Source: JAIBJN01 sp963811635 (lineage in GTDB: Bacteria; Actinomycetota; Thermoleophilia; Gaiellales; Gaiellaceae). From it: a stretch of DNA of 64,000 nucleotides. Shown piece by piece: positions 56,788-64,000 of the stretch. The number at the start of each line of letters is the position of its first letter. Positions within the stretch are counted from its first letter, which is position 1. The notes under the pieces are model-generated. The model made no database searches and was not told the origin of the DNA. It saw only the letters and a program-made list of their open reading frames with translations. The position numbers and the translations under genes are program-made. The stretch lies in NCBI GenBank assembly GCA_963811635.1, contig CAWESB010000013.1, forward strand, positions 124,001 to 188,000, given 5' to 3'.

Positions 56788-57729
56788 ATGGCGGGTTTCA
56801 TCATCAGGAGGATCCTCTGGACCATCCCGGTCATCCTCCTCGTCATCCTCATGATCTTCGTGATGATGCGGCAGATCGAGGGCAACCCGTTCCGCCGCAC
56901 GGAGCGGGCGGTGCCGCCCCAGGTGCAGGCGAACCTCGAGCGCAAGTTCAATCTCGACAAGCCCGTGTGGCAGCAGTACCTGCTCTACGTGAAGGGCGTC
57001 TTCACGCTCGACCTGGGGCCGTCGCTCATCCTGCGTGACCGCACGGTCACCGACATCGTCAAAGAGCACTTCCCCCGCTCGATCAAGCTCGGGATCCTCG
57101 CCTTCATCTGGGCGATCGTCTTCGGGATCCCCGCGGGGGTGATCGCGGCCCTCAGGCCGAACACGAAGTACGACTACCTGCTGATGTTCTTCTCGAGCAT
57201 CGGCTTCGCCTTACCGAGCTTCTTCGTCGCCACCCTGCTCATCTACTACTTCGCCTTGAAGGTGAACCTCTTCCCGACGAACGGTTGGCCGACCGGGTTC
57301 TGGGACATCGACTCGCGCGTCGTTCTCCCATCGCTCGCGCTCGGGCTGTATCCGATGGCGTACTTCGCCAGGCTCGTGCGCGGATCGATGCTGGAGACCA
57401 TGCAGCAGGATTACGTGCGCACCGCGCGCGCGAAGGGGCTGCGCTGGAAGAAGATCGTGGTGCGCCACGTGTTCCGGAACTCGCTCATCCCCGTCGTGAC
57501 CGCGACCGCCCCGCTCTTCGGGCTGATCATCACCGGGGTGTTCGTGATCGAGATCATCTTCTCGATCCCCGGCATCGGCAGGTACTTCATCAGCTCGGTG
57601 TCGAACCGCGACTACTCGGTCGTGATGGGGATCACCGTGCTAACGTCCATCGTGGTCATCATCGCGAACCTCTTCGTGGACATCGCGTACGGGTTCCTCG
57701 ACCCGCGGACGAGGTCGTCGAGGACGTAG
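56788..57729 (+). CDS. Oligopeptide ABC transporter permease (OppB/DppB type)
   Basis: The 313-residue protein starts MAGFIIRRILWTIPVILLVI, the classical OppB/DppB N-terminal helix. Six membrane spans follow, with the permease EAA-type loop region RLVRGSMLETMQQDYVRTARAKGL that docks to the ATPases. The next gene is the partner permease. It moves peptides captured by the SBP across the membrane. Confidence 0.94.
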   Translation: MAGFIIRRILWTIPVILLVILMIFVMMRQIEGNPFRRTERAVPPQVQANLERKFNLDKPVWQQYLLYVKGVFTLDLGPSLILRDRTVTDIVKEHFPRSIKLGILAFIWAIVFGIPAGVIAALRPNTKYDYLLMFFSSIGFALPSFFVATLLIYYFALKVNLFPTNGWPTGFWDIDSRVVLPSLALGLYPMAYFARLVRGSMLETMQQDYVRTARAKGLRWKKIVVRHVFRNSLIPVVTATAPLFGLIITGVFVIEIIFSIPGIGRYFISSVSNRDYSVVMGITVLTSIVVIIANLFVDIAYGFLDPRTRSSRT

Positions 57730-57733
57730 GCCG

Positions 57734-58699
57734 ATGGCCGTCAACCCCCGCGAAGCCGCAACGCTCCAGCCGCCGACCTCGTCGGTCCCGCTCGCCGAGA
57801 CGGCCGGCGACCCCATTCGCCAGTCGAGCCTCTGGCGCGACGCGTACCGCCGCTACCTGCGGAACAAGGGCGCGGTCGCCGCCGCGATCCTCTTCGTGAT
57901 CATCCTGCTCTACTGCCTCCTGATCCCGGGCTTCTGGTTCATCCCCGGGATCTGGACGACGATCTTCGACATCGACCCGAACGACGCGAACTTCGCCGAG
58001 GTGCGCCTGCCGCCGAGCGTCGAGCATCCGTTCGGGACGGACGGCTTCGGCCGCGACATCTTCTGCCGCGTGGCGCTCGGGGGGCAGGTCTCGATCGGCA
58101 TCGGCTTCGCCGCGACGATCGCCATCCTGGTGATCGGCGTCACCTACGGCGCCATCTCCGGCTTCATCGGCGGCCGCCTCGACAACGCGATGATGCGCTT
58201 CCTCGACGCGCTCTACGGGCTGCCGTACCTGCCCTTCGCGATCCTCGCGCTCGCGATCGTCGGATCGGTGAACTTCTGGACGATGGTGCTGGCGCTGACG
58301 ATCGCGAGCTGGTTCACGACCGCGCGCATCGTGCGCGGCCAGGTGATGACGCTGAAACAGAACGACTACGTGCGTGCTGCACACGCCGTGGGCGCGCGCT
58401 GGCACCGCGTGCTGATGCGGCACCTCCTGCCGAACACGCTCGGCGTCCTCATCATCGCCATCTTCCTCGAGCTCCCGAACGTCGTCCTCGGCGAGGCGTT
58501 CCTCTCGTTCATCGGCCTCGGCATCAACCCGCCCGACGCGTCCTGGGGCTCGCTCGCGAGCGAGGGCCGCGAGGCGTACCGGCTCTACCCGATGGACCTC
58601 TGGATCCCCAGCCTCTTCATCGCGGCGCTCGTGCTCTCCGCGAACTTCATCGCCGACGGCCTCCGCGACGCCCTCGATCCGCGCACGAAAGAGACGTAG
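57734..58699 (+). CDS. Oligopeptide ABC transporter permease (OppC/DppC type)
   Basis: The 321-residue protein has a ~45-residue cytoplasmic N-terminus, a first span (AAAILFVIILLYCLLIPGFW), HPFGTDGFGRDIFCRVALGG typical of OppC, and the EAA-like loop RIVRGQVMTLKQNDYVRAAH. GINPPDASWGSLASEGR near the C-terminus is also canonical. It forms the second half of the channel. It is spaced 4 nt from each neighbour. Confidence 0.94.
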   Translation: MAVNPREAATLQPPTSSVPLAETAGDPIRQSSLWRDAYRRYLRNKGAVAAAILFVIILLYCLLIPGFWFIPGIWTTIFDIDPNDANFAEVRLPPSVEHPFGTDGFGRDIFCRVALGGQVSIGIGFAATIAILVIGVTYGAISGFIGGRLDNAMMRFLDALYGLPYLPFAILALAIVGSVNFWTMVLALTIASWFTTARIVRGQVMTLKQNDYVRAAHAVGARWHRVLMRHLLPNTLGVLIIAIFLELPNVVLGEAFLSFIGLGINPPDASWGSLASEGREAYRLYPMDLWIPSLFIAALVLSANFIADGLRDALDPRTKET

Positions 58700-58702
58700 C
58701 CG

Positions 58703-59713
58703 ATGGCGCTCCTGGAAGTCGACGACCTCCGGACGTACTTCTTTACCCGCGAGGGGGCCGTCCAGGCAGTCGACGGGGTCTCGTTCAACGTCGAGAAGGG
58801 CAAGACGCTCGGGATCGTGGGCGAGTCCGGCTGCGGCAAGTCCGTCACCGCGCTCTCGATCATGGGCCTGATCCCGAAGCCGCCGGCGAAGATCGTCAGC
58901 GGCTCCGTCACGTACGAGGGCCGGGACCTGACGACGCTCTCCGAGCACCAGCTCGAGGATGTCCGCGGCAAGGAGATCGCGATGATCTTCCAGGACCCGA
59001 TGACGTCCCTGAACCCGACGTTCAAGATCGGGACGCAGATCACGGAGACGATCCGCCGCCATTTCGACTCCTCGAAGGAGGCCGCCCGCCAGCGCGCGGT
59101 CGAGCTGCTCGAGGAGGTCGGGATCCCGCGCGCGGCCGAGCGCCTCGACGACTACCCGCACCAGTTCTCGGGAGGCATGCGCCAGCGCGTGATGATCGCG
59201 ATCGCGCTCTCCTGCAGCCCGAACCTGCTGATCGCGGACGAGCCCACGACGGCGCTCGACGTCACCATCCAGGCGCAGATCCTCGACCTGCTCGAGCGGC
59301 TCCGCGAGGAGCACCAGATGGCGATGATCATCATCACCCACGACATGGGCGTCGTCGCCGAGGTCGCGGACGACGTGGCCGTCATGTACGCGGGCCAGAT
59401 CGTCGAGCAGGCCTCCGTCCTCGACCTCTTCGATAACCCGGAGCACCCGTACACCGAGGCCATGCTCGGCGCGCTGCCCCAGCTCGAGGGCGAGGGCATC
59501 CGGGAGGGCCGGTTGACGGCGATCCCGGGCCGCCCGCCGGACCTCGTCGACCCGCCCGAGGCCTGCCGCTTCGCCGCCCGGTGCCCGTACAACGGACAGG
59601 ACGCGTGCGCGACCAAGCCGCAGGAGCTGCGTGAGGTACGGCCGGGCCACCTGGTGCGCACCATGCACCCGACGAGCGAGCGCGGCCGGGCGCGCGAGAC
59701 GGTGACGACGTGA
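58703..59713 (+). CDS. Oligopeptide ABC transporter ATP-binding protein (OppD type)
   Basis: The 336-residue ATPase contains Walker A (GIVGESGCGKSVTALSIMGL), the Q-loop FQDPMTSLNPTFKIG, the signature QFSGGMRQRVMIAIAL, Walker B LLIADEPTTALDVTIQAQIL and the C-terminal oligopeptide/dipeptide extension with its Cys motif (CRFAARCPYNGQDAC), possibly an iron-sulfur site. It overlaps the OppF-type gene (ATG/GTG overlap near 59710). It hydrolyses ATP to drive peptide uptake. Confidence 0.95.
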   Translation: MALLEVDDLRTYFFTREGAVQAVDGVSFNVEKGKTLGIVGESGCGKSVTALSIMGLIPKPPAKIVSGSVTYEGRDLTTLSEHQLEDVRGKEIAMIFQDPMTSLNPTFKIGTQITETIRRHFDSSKEAARQRAVELLEEVGIPRAAERLDDYPHQFSGGMRQRVMIAIALSCSPNLLIADEPTTALDVTIQAQILDLLERLREEHQMAMIIITHDMGVVAEVADDVAVMYAGQIVEQASVLDLFDNPEHPYTEAMLGALPQLEGEGIREGRLTAIPGRPPDLVDPPEACRFAARCPYNGQDACATKPQELREVRPGHLVRTMHPTSERGRARETVTT

Positions 59714-60609
59714 GCGAGTCGGCCACGATCACCCCGGCCACCGCCATCAACGACGGCTCGCTCCTCACGGTCACCGACCTGACGAAGCACTTCCCGGTGC
59801 GCAAGGGGATCCTCTGGGAGAAGACGGTCGGCTACGTGAAGGCGGTCGACGGCGTCACCTTCTCGATCCCGGAGGGCAAGACGCTCGGGCTCGTCGGCGA
59901 GTCCGGCTCGGGCAAGTCGACGACCGGCTACTGCATCCTCCAGCTGATCCGGCCGACGGGCGGCTCCATTCGCTTCCAGGGCAAGGAGCTGACGACCCTC
60001 AAGGGCGAGCAGCTCCGCAAGACGCGGCAGGACATGCAGATCGTCTTCCAGGACCCGTACTCTTCGCTCGACCCGCGCATGACGGTCGGGAACATCGTCT
60101 CCGAGCCCCTCGAGGTGCACGGCATGGGGACGCGCCGGAGCCGGACCGAGACGGTGCGGCGCCTGCTCGAGGTCGTCGGCTTCAACCCGAACTTCACGAA
60201 CCGCTACCCGCACGAGTTCTCCGGCGGGCAGCGTCAGCGCATCGGCATCGCAAGGGCGCTCGCGCTCAACCCGAAGCTGATCGTCTGCGACGAGCCCGTC
60301 TCGGCGCTCGACGTCTCCATCCAGGCGCAGATCCTCAACCTGCTCAAGGACCTGCAGCGGGACTTCGGGCTCACGTATCTCTTCATCTCGCACGACCTCG
60401 CGGTCGTGCGGACGATGTCGGACGAGATCGCTGTCATGAACCAGGGCAAGCTCGTCGAGGTGGGACCGGCGGAGCAGGTGTACACGCACCCGAAGGAGGA
60501 GTACACGAAGGCGCTCTTCACCGCCGTGCCGGTTCCCGACCCGCGGCGCCAGCGCGAGCGCAAGGCAGAGCGGGCGCGGCTCCGGCTCGAGCGCATCGCC
60601 GGTATGTAG
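59710..60609 (+). CDS. Oligopeptide ABC transporter ATP-binding protein (OppF type)
   Basis: The 299-residue ATPase has Walker A (GLVGESGSGKSTTGYCILQL), the Q-loop VFQDPYSSLDPRMTVGNI, the signature EFSGGQRQRIGIARALAL, Walker B LIVCDEPVSALDVSIQAQI and H-loop FISHDLAVVRTM. The C-terminal extension is shorter than in the OppD-type protein and lacks its Cys cluster. It ends the transporter operon. An inverted repeat GGTCGGA/TCCGACC follows at 60610-60640. Confidence 0.95.
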   Translation: MSESATITPATAINDGSLLTVTDLTKHFPVRKGILWEKTVGYVKAVDGVTFSIPEGKTLGLVGESGSGKSTTGYCILQLIRPTGGSIRFQGKELTTLKGEQLRKTRQDMQIVFQDPYSSLDPRMTVGNIVSEPLEVHGMGTRRSRTETVRRLLEVVGFNPNFTNRYPHEFSGGQRQRIGIARALALNPKLIVCDEPVSALDVSIQAQILNLLKDLQRDFGLTYLFISHDLAVVRTMSDEIAVMNQGKLVEVGPAEQVYTHPKEEYTKALFTAVPVPDPRRQRERKAERARLRLERIAGM

Positions 60610-60640
60610 GGTCGGACTGTAGGACTAACCTCCTCCGACC
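60610..60640 (+). terminator. Weak hairpin after the peptide transporter operon
   Basis: GGTCGGA (60610-60616) and TCCGACC (60634-60640) can form a 7-bp stem across a 17-nt loop. It overlaps the leader of the zinc-finger gene. No U-run is present, so a regulatory 5'-UTR structure is equally possible. Confidence 0.35.
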
Positions 60641-60658
60641 GATATCGTCAGAGAAGGT

Positions 60659-61141
60659 ATGGCTGGCAAGGACCCGCTGATTCAGGGCGGCATCTGTGAT
60701 CGCGCCCGTGAATGGACGTCGCTTCGACTCGACGGCGAGCTTTCGCCGCTCGAGGACGAGCTGCTGCAGCGACACCTCGAGGTGTGCGACGAATGTCGCG
60801 CGTTCGAGTACGACGTCCGCTGGGCCACGGACGTCCTGCGGCTGACCCCGCAGGAGCGCCCGTCGCAGCGCCTGAGGGTCTCGGTCGCCAGCAAGCCGCG
60901 GGTCACGGCCCGCCGGGTCACCGCCATCGCTGCGACGGCGGCGCTCGCCCTCGGCGCCCTGATCGGCGCCCTCGTGGATCGGCCGTCCTCGTCGACGCCG
61001 TCGCAGTTGCCCAACGAGATCAGCTTCCTCACGAACGCGCAGCGCGACGCGAACGACTTCCGGAAGCTCCCGCGGACGAGGATCCTCTCGCCCGCACCGT
61101 CGCCGAGTGCGCCGCCGAACACGCCTGAAGGCGTGATCTAG
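60659..61141 (+). CDS. Zinc-finger (zf-HC2) anti-sigma-factor-like membrane protein
   Basis: The 160-residue protein has GAGAAGG directly upstream of its ATG. The N-terminal zf-HC2 domain carries CDRAREWTSLRLDGELSPLE and the HxxxCxxC zinc motif in RHLEVCDECRAFE. A single membrane helix (AIAATAALALGALIGALVD) and a short Ser/Pro-rich extracytoplasmic tail follow. This is the layout of anti-sigma factors (ZAS type). No sigma-factor gene adjoins it, so its partner is unknown. It stands between the transporter and atpD. Confidence 0.82.
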   Translation: MAGKDPLIQGGICDRAREWTSLRLDGELSPLEDELLQRHLEVCDECRAFEYDVRWATDVLRLTPQERPSQRLRVSVASKPRVTARRVTAIAATAALALGALIGALVDRPSSSTPSQLPNEISFLTNAQRDANDFRKLPRTRILSPAPSPSAPPNTPEGVI

Positions 61142-61221
61142 CCCAACCGGCGCTCGAGCGTCGATAGACTTGTGGTGGCCGGAAAGCCGGCAATCCTCGC
61201 ACGCGATCACCCAGGAGATTC

Positions 61222-62718
61222 ATGGCCACCGAGACGAAGAATGTCGGCAAGATCGTGGAGATCAAGGGCGTTGTCATCGACGCCGTCTTCCACGGCGAGC
61301 TCCCGAGCATCTACAACGCCCTGCGTATCCAGGTCCCCGAGCAGGACGGCCGCCCCGCGGTCGACCTGATCGCCGAGGTCCAACAGCATCTCGGGAACGA
61401 CCGCGTCCGCGCCGTGGCGATGGACTCCACCGACGGCGTTGCCCGCGGCACCGACGTCGAGGACACGGGTGCGCCGATCTCCGTCCCGGTCGGCCAGGCG
61501 ACGCTCGGCCGGATCTTCAACGTCCTCGGGGCGGCCATCGATGAGGGCGACGACGTGGAGTCCGAGCGCTGGCCGATCCATCGGCCGGCGCCGACCTTCG
61601 AGGAGCTCCAGCCGACCGTTGAGATCTTCGAGACCGGCATCAAGGTGATCGACCTGCTCGCCCCCTACGTCAAGGGCGGCAAGGTCGGGCTCTTCGGCGG
61701 GGCCGGGGTGGGCAAGACCGTGCTCATCCAGGAGCTGATCCGCAACATCGCCGCCGAGCACGAGGGCCTCTCGGTCTTCGCGGGCGTGGGCGAGCGCTCG
61801 CGCGAGGGCAACGACCTGTGGCGCGAGATGAAGGAATCAGGCGTCATCGACAAGACGGCGCTCGTCTTCGGGCAGATGAACGAACCGCCCGGTGCGCGCC
61901 TGCGCGTCGGCCTTGCGGGGCTGACCATGGCCGAGTACTTCCGCGACGAAGGTCAGGACGTGCTCCTCTTCATCGACAACATCTTCCGCTTCGTGCAGGC
62001 GGGCTCGGAGGTCTCGGCGCTGCTCGGGCGCATGCCTTCGGCGGTCGGCTACCAGCCGACGCTCGCCACCGAGATGGGCCAGCTTCAGGAGCGGATCACG
62101 TCCACCCGCAAGGGCTCGGTCACCTCGGTGCAGGCCATCTACGTCCCCGCCGACGACCTCACCGACCCCGCGCCTGCGAACACGTTCGCCCACCTCGACG
62201 CCACGACCACGCTCTCGCGCTCGATCGCGGAGCAGGCGATCTACCCGGCCGTCGACCCGCTCGACTCCGTCTCTCGGGCGCTCCAGCCCGACATCGTCGG
62301 CGACGAGCACTACGACACCGCGACCCGCGTACAGGAGATCCTCCAGCGCTACAGGGACCTCCAGGACATCATCGCCATCCTCGGCATGGACGAGCTCTCA
62401 GACGAGGACAAGCTCACCGTCCAGCGGGCGCGCAAGGTGCAGCGCTTCCTTTCGCAGCCCTTCTTCGTCGCGGAGGTCTTCACCGGCAGTCCGGGCCAGT
62501 ACGTCAAGCTCGAGGACACGATCAAGGGCTTCCGGGAGATCATCGAGGGCAAGCACGACGAGCTCCCCGAGCAGGCCTTCTACATGGTCGGGACGATCGA
62601 GGAGGCCGTCGCGCGTGCCAAGGAGATGACGGGCGACGAGGCGCCGGCGGCTGCGGCCGAGGAAGCCGATGAGCCGGAGGCCTCGGAGGAGCTCGAGGCG
62701 GAGCCGGCCGCCGTCTAG
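61222..62718 (+). CDS. atpD: F0F1 ATP synthase subunit beta
   Basis: The 498-residue protein has the catalytic Walker A in VGLFGGAGVGKTVLIQELI, the GERSREGNDLWREM segment with the catalytic Glu, the VLLFIDNIFRFVQAG Walker B, and the signature PAVDPLDSVSRAL (P-A-[IV]-D-P-L-x-S). The C-terminal ~30 residues are an acidic Ala/Glu-rich extension. It forms the catalytic sites of F1. It is separated from atpG by 7.3 kb and has its own 80-bp leader with a TAGACT box at 61165. Confidence 0.97.
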   Translation: MATETKNVGKIVEIKGVVIDAVFHGELPSIYNALRIQVPEQDGRPAVDLIAEVQQHLGNDRVRAVAMDSTDGVARGTDVEDTGAPISVPVGQATLGRIFNVLGAAIDEGDDVESERWPIHRPAPTFEELQPTVEIFETGIKVIDLLAPYVKGGKVGLFGGAGVGKTVLIQELIRNIAAEHEGLSVFAGVGERSREGNDLWREMKESGVIDKTALVFGQMNEPPGARLRVGLAGLTMAEYFRDEGQDVLLFIDNIFRFVQAGSEVSALLGRMPSAVGYQPTLATEMGQLQERITSTRKGSVTSVQAIYVPADDLTDPAPANTFAHLDATTTLSRSIAEQAIYPAVDPLDSVSRALQPDIVGDEHYDTATRVQEILQRYRDLQDIIAILGMDELSDEDKLTVQRARKVQRFLSQPFFVAEVFTGSPGQYVKLEDTIKGFREIIEGKHDELPEQAFYMVGTIEEAVARAKEMTGDEAPAAAAEEADEPEASEELEAEPAAV

Positions 62719-62730
62719 CGGAGGTCCTCG

Positions 62731-63162
62731 ATGGCCACGCAGGAGGGCGCAGCCCGCACCTTCGACCTCTCGCTCGTGACGCCCGAGGGGCCGGCGTTCG
62801 AGGGCGAGGCGGAGATGCTGATCGTCCCCGGCGCGTCCGGGGAGATCGGCGTGCTCGCGCGCCACGCGCCGCTCGTCGCCATGCTCAAGGCCGGGGAGAT
62901 CCGGGTGAAGTCGCAAGGCGAGTGGCAAGCCTTCGCAGCCGGGCCCGGCTACTTCAAGGTGCAGCAGGACCGCGCGCTCGTCCTGGTCGACGACGCGGTG
63001 CGCGCCGAGGAGATCGACGTCGAGGAGGCCCGGCGCGAGGCCGACGAGGCCCGGGCCCTGCTCGAGGAGATCGATGCGGGCGCGGATGAGCACGACCGCT
63101 GGAAGGTCGAGCAGCGCCTTCGCCACGCCGAGAACAAGCTCGCCGTCGCGGGCCACGACTAG
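62731..63162 (+). CDS. atpC: F0F1 ATP synthase subunit epsilon
   Basis: The 143-residue protein has the N-terminal beta sandwich FDLSLVTPEGPAFEGEAEML and IGVLARHAPLVAMLKAGEIR with the conserved GxxxxLxxHAP pattern. The C-terminal helical arm has AEEIDVEEARREADEARALL. It links gamma to the c-ring and inhibits ATP hydrolysis through the helical arm. It lies 12 nt after atpD and the pair is likely transcribed together. Confidence 0.94.
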   Translation: MATQEGAARTFDLSLVTPEGPAFEGEAEMLIVPGASGEIGVLARHAPLVAMLKAGEIRVKSQGEWQAFAAGPGYFKVQQDRALVLVDDAVRAEEIDVEEARREADEARALLEEIDAGADEHDRWKVEQRLRHAENKLAVAGHD

Positions 63163-63207
63163 CCCGGTTCCAGCCCCACCTCGGCGCCGAAAGGCACAAT
63201 TCACGGG

Positions 63208-64000
63208 GTGGCTACCGCTGAGGCCTCCCGCACCGCGCAGCTGCACGACCTCCTCGCGCAGCGCATCCTCGTGCTCGACGGGGCGTGGGGGACGATGCTG
63301 CAGCGGCAGGGGCTCTCGGACGCGGACTACCGCGGCGAGCGCTTCCGCGAGCACCCGCGCGAGGTTGCGGGCGACCCCGATCTCCTCAACCTGACCCGCC
63401 CCGACGTCGTCCTCGGCGTCCACCGCGCCTACCTGGACGCCGGCGCGGACATCACGACGACGAACACGTTCACCGCGACGTCGATCGGGCAAGCGGACTA
63501 CGGCCTCCAGGAGGCCGTCTACGACCTGAACCTCGAGGGCGCCCGGCTCGCGCGGCAGGCCTGCGACGAGCGCGACGACGGCCCCCGCTTCGTCGCCGGC
63601 TCCATGGGGCCGCTCAATCAGACGCTCTCGCTCTCGCCCAAGGTGGACGACCCGTCCTACCGCGCGGTCACCTTCGACGAGGTCCGCTCGAGCTACGCGG
63701 AGCAGGTGCGCGGTCTGGTCGAGGGCGGCGTCGACCTGCTCCTGATCGAGACGATCTTCGACACGTTGAACTCGAAGGCGGCGATCGTGGCCGCGCGCGA
63801 CGTGCTCGACGAGCTCGGCGTCGACCTGCCCCTCTGGATCTCGGTCACGATCGTCGACCTCTCCGGCCGAACGCTCTCGGGCCAGACGCTCGAGGCCTTC
63901 TGGGCCTCCGTCGAGCACGCCGGCCCGCTGATCGTCGGGGTCAACTGCTCGCTCGGCGCGCGCGAGATGCGCCATCACGTCGAGGAGCTCGCGCGGCTCG
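63208..64000 (+). CDS. metH: Methionine synthase MetH, N-terminal part (truncated by window edge)
   Basis: The visible ~264 residues start at GTG 63208 with the homocysteine S-methyltransferase domain: RILVLDGAWGTMLQRQGL, LNLTRPDVVLGVHRAYLDAG, TTTNTFTATSIGQADYG, LIETIFDTLNSKAAI and GVNCSLGAREM with the first zinc-ligand Cys. The length of the N-terminal segment and these motifs match cobalamin-dependent MetH rather than MetE. A CACAAT sequence ends 7 nt before the GTG, suggesting a leaderless start. The 45-nt gap after atpC is too short for a cobalamin riboswitch. The enzyme makes methionine from homocysteine using methyl-tetrahydrofolate and B12. Confidence 0.95.
   Translation, partial: MATAEASRTAQLHDLLAQRILVLDGAWGTMLQRQGLSDADYRGERFREHPREVAGDPDLLNLTRPDVVLGVHRAYLDAGADITTTNTFTATSIGQADYGLQEAVYDLNLEGARLARQACDERDDGPRFVAGSMGPLNQTLSLSPKVDDPSYRAVTFDEVRSSYAEQVRGLVEGGVDLLLIETIFDTLNSKAAIVAARDVLDELGVDLPLWISVTIVDLSGRTLSGQTLEAFWASVEHAGPLIVGVNCSLGAREMRHHVEELARL

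Noticed and set aside
63163..63207. Cobalamin or SAM riboswitch before metH
   Set aside because: Only 45 nt are available and no conserved box is visible; a leaderless promoter explains the gap better.
1..64000. tRNA, rRNA, CRISPR array, prophage or insertion sequence
   Set aside because: No cloverleaf-like tRNA, rRNA stretch, regularly spaced repeat array, transposase or integrase motif was seen while reading both strands; a tRNA scan would be needed to be sure for tRNAs.

Overview
The window is high-GC DNA with dense genes, many ATGA/GTGA stop-start overlaps, frequent GTG and TTG starts, and recurrent TANNNT -10 boxes lying 7-9 nt before start codons. Together with the gene content (ETF operon with ETF-QO, stand-alone B12-binding mutase domain, DUF1385-prfA-prmC-tsaC-glyA-upp-wecA run, F-type ATP synthase) this suggests an actinobacterium, probably of the Thermoleophilia type. 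The lineage is inferred from gene content, not from a search.

Region 1 (1-22.6 kb) is a cell-surface polysaccharide locus. It holds a zinc-ribbon/Wzz-like membrane protein and an O-antigen polymerase-like protein, two type I phosphodiesterases, two sister GT4 glycosyltransferases led by a ribbon-helix-helix protein, an operon of hexapeptide acyltransferase - GT2 - flippase - sulfotransferase, three GNAT-fold proteins (two of them CelD/FemAB-like), and a long leftward operon. That operon runs from a polyprenyl-phosphate sugar-1-phosphate transferase through UDP-GlcNAc 2-epimerase, a WecG/TagA glycosyltransferase, a VpsJ-like protein, a GT2 enzyme, an aldo/keto reductase and a GNAT protein to an SRPBCC protein.

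Region 2 (22.9-29.4 kb) is the most unusual part: a compact leftward lasso-peptide-type RiPP cluster. The order is precursor, ABC ATPase, ABC-2 permease, PqqD-like B1, asparagine-synthetase-like cyclase, HPr-kinase-like kinase and B2 protease, with a PF14907-type nucleotidyltransferase converging on it. The 60-residue precursor has a canonical lasso leader (YxxP...G...T), but its predicted core does not fit the lasso rules. A good lasso-like 18-mer with Gly1, Asp9 and a C-terminal Ser sits 21 residues further on. This is the best candidate for an undescribed system.

Region 3 (29.4-48.5 kb) is mainly core metabolism. It contains DUF1360 and MBL-fold genes, mcmA2-like and enoyl-CoA hydratase genes, a TPP riboswitch controlling thiG-thiS-thiE, an M23 peptidase, etfB-etfA-ETF-QO, a threonine dehydratase, rpmE, DUF1385, prfA (with an apparent 1-nt frame disruption at its 5' end), prmC, tsaC, a sugar-nucleotide SDR, glyA, upp, wecA-like and a PLP decarboxylase.

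Region 4 (48.5-64 kb) is the F1Fo ATP synthase locus in the order atpI-B-E-F-H-A-G, then about 7 kb with a Kelch protein, a complete oligopeptide ABC transporter and a zinc-finger anti-sigma-like protein, then atpD-atpC and the start of metH. No tRNA, rRNA, CRISPR array, transposase or integrase was recognised.
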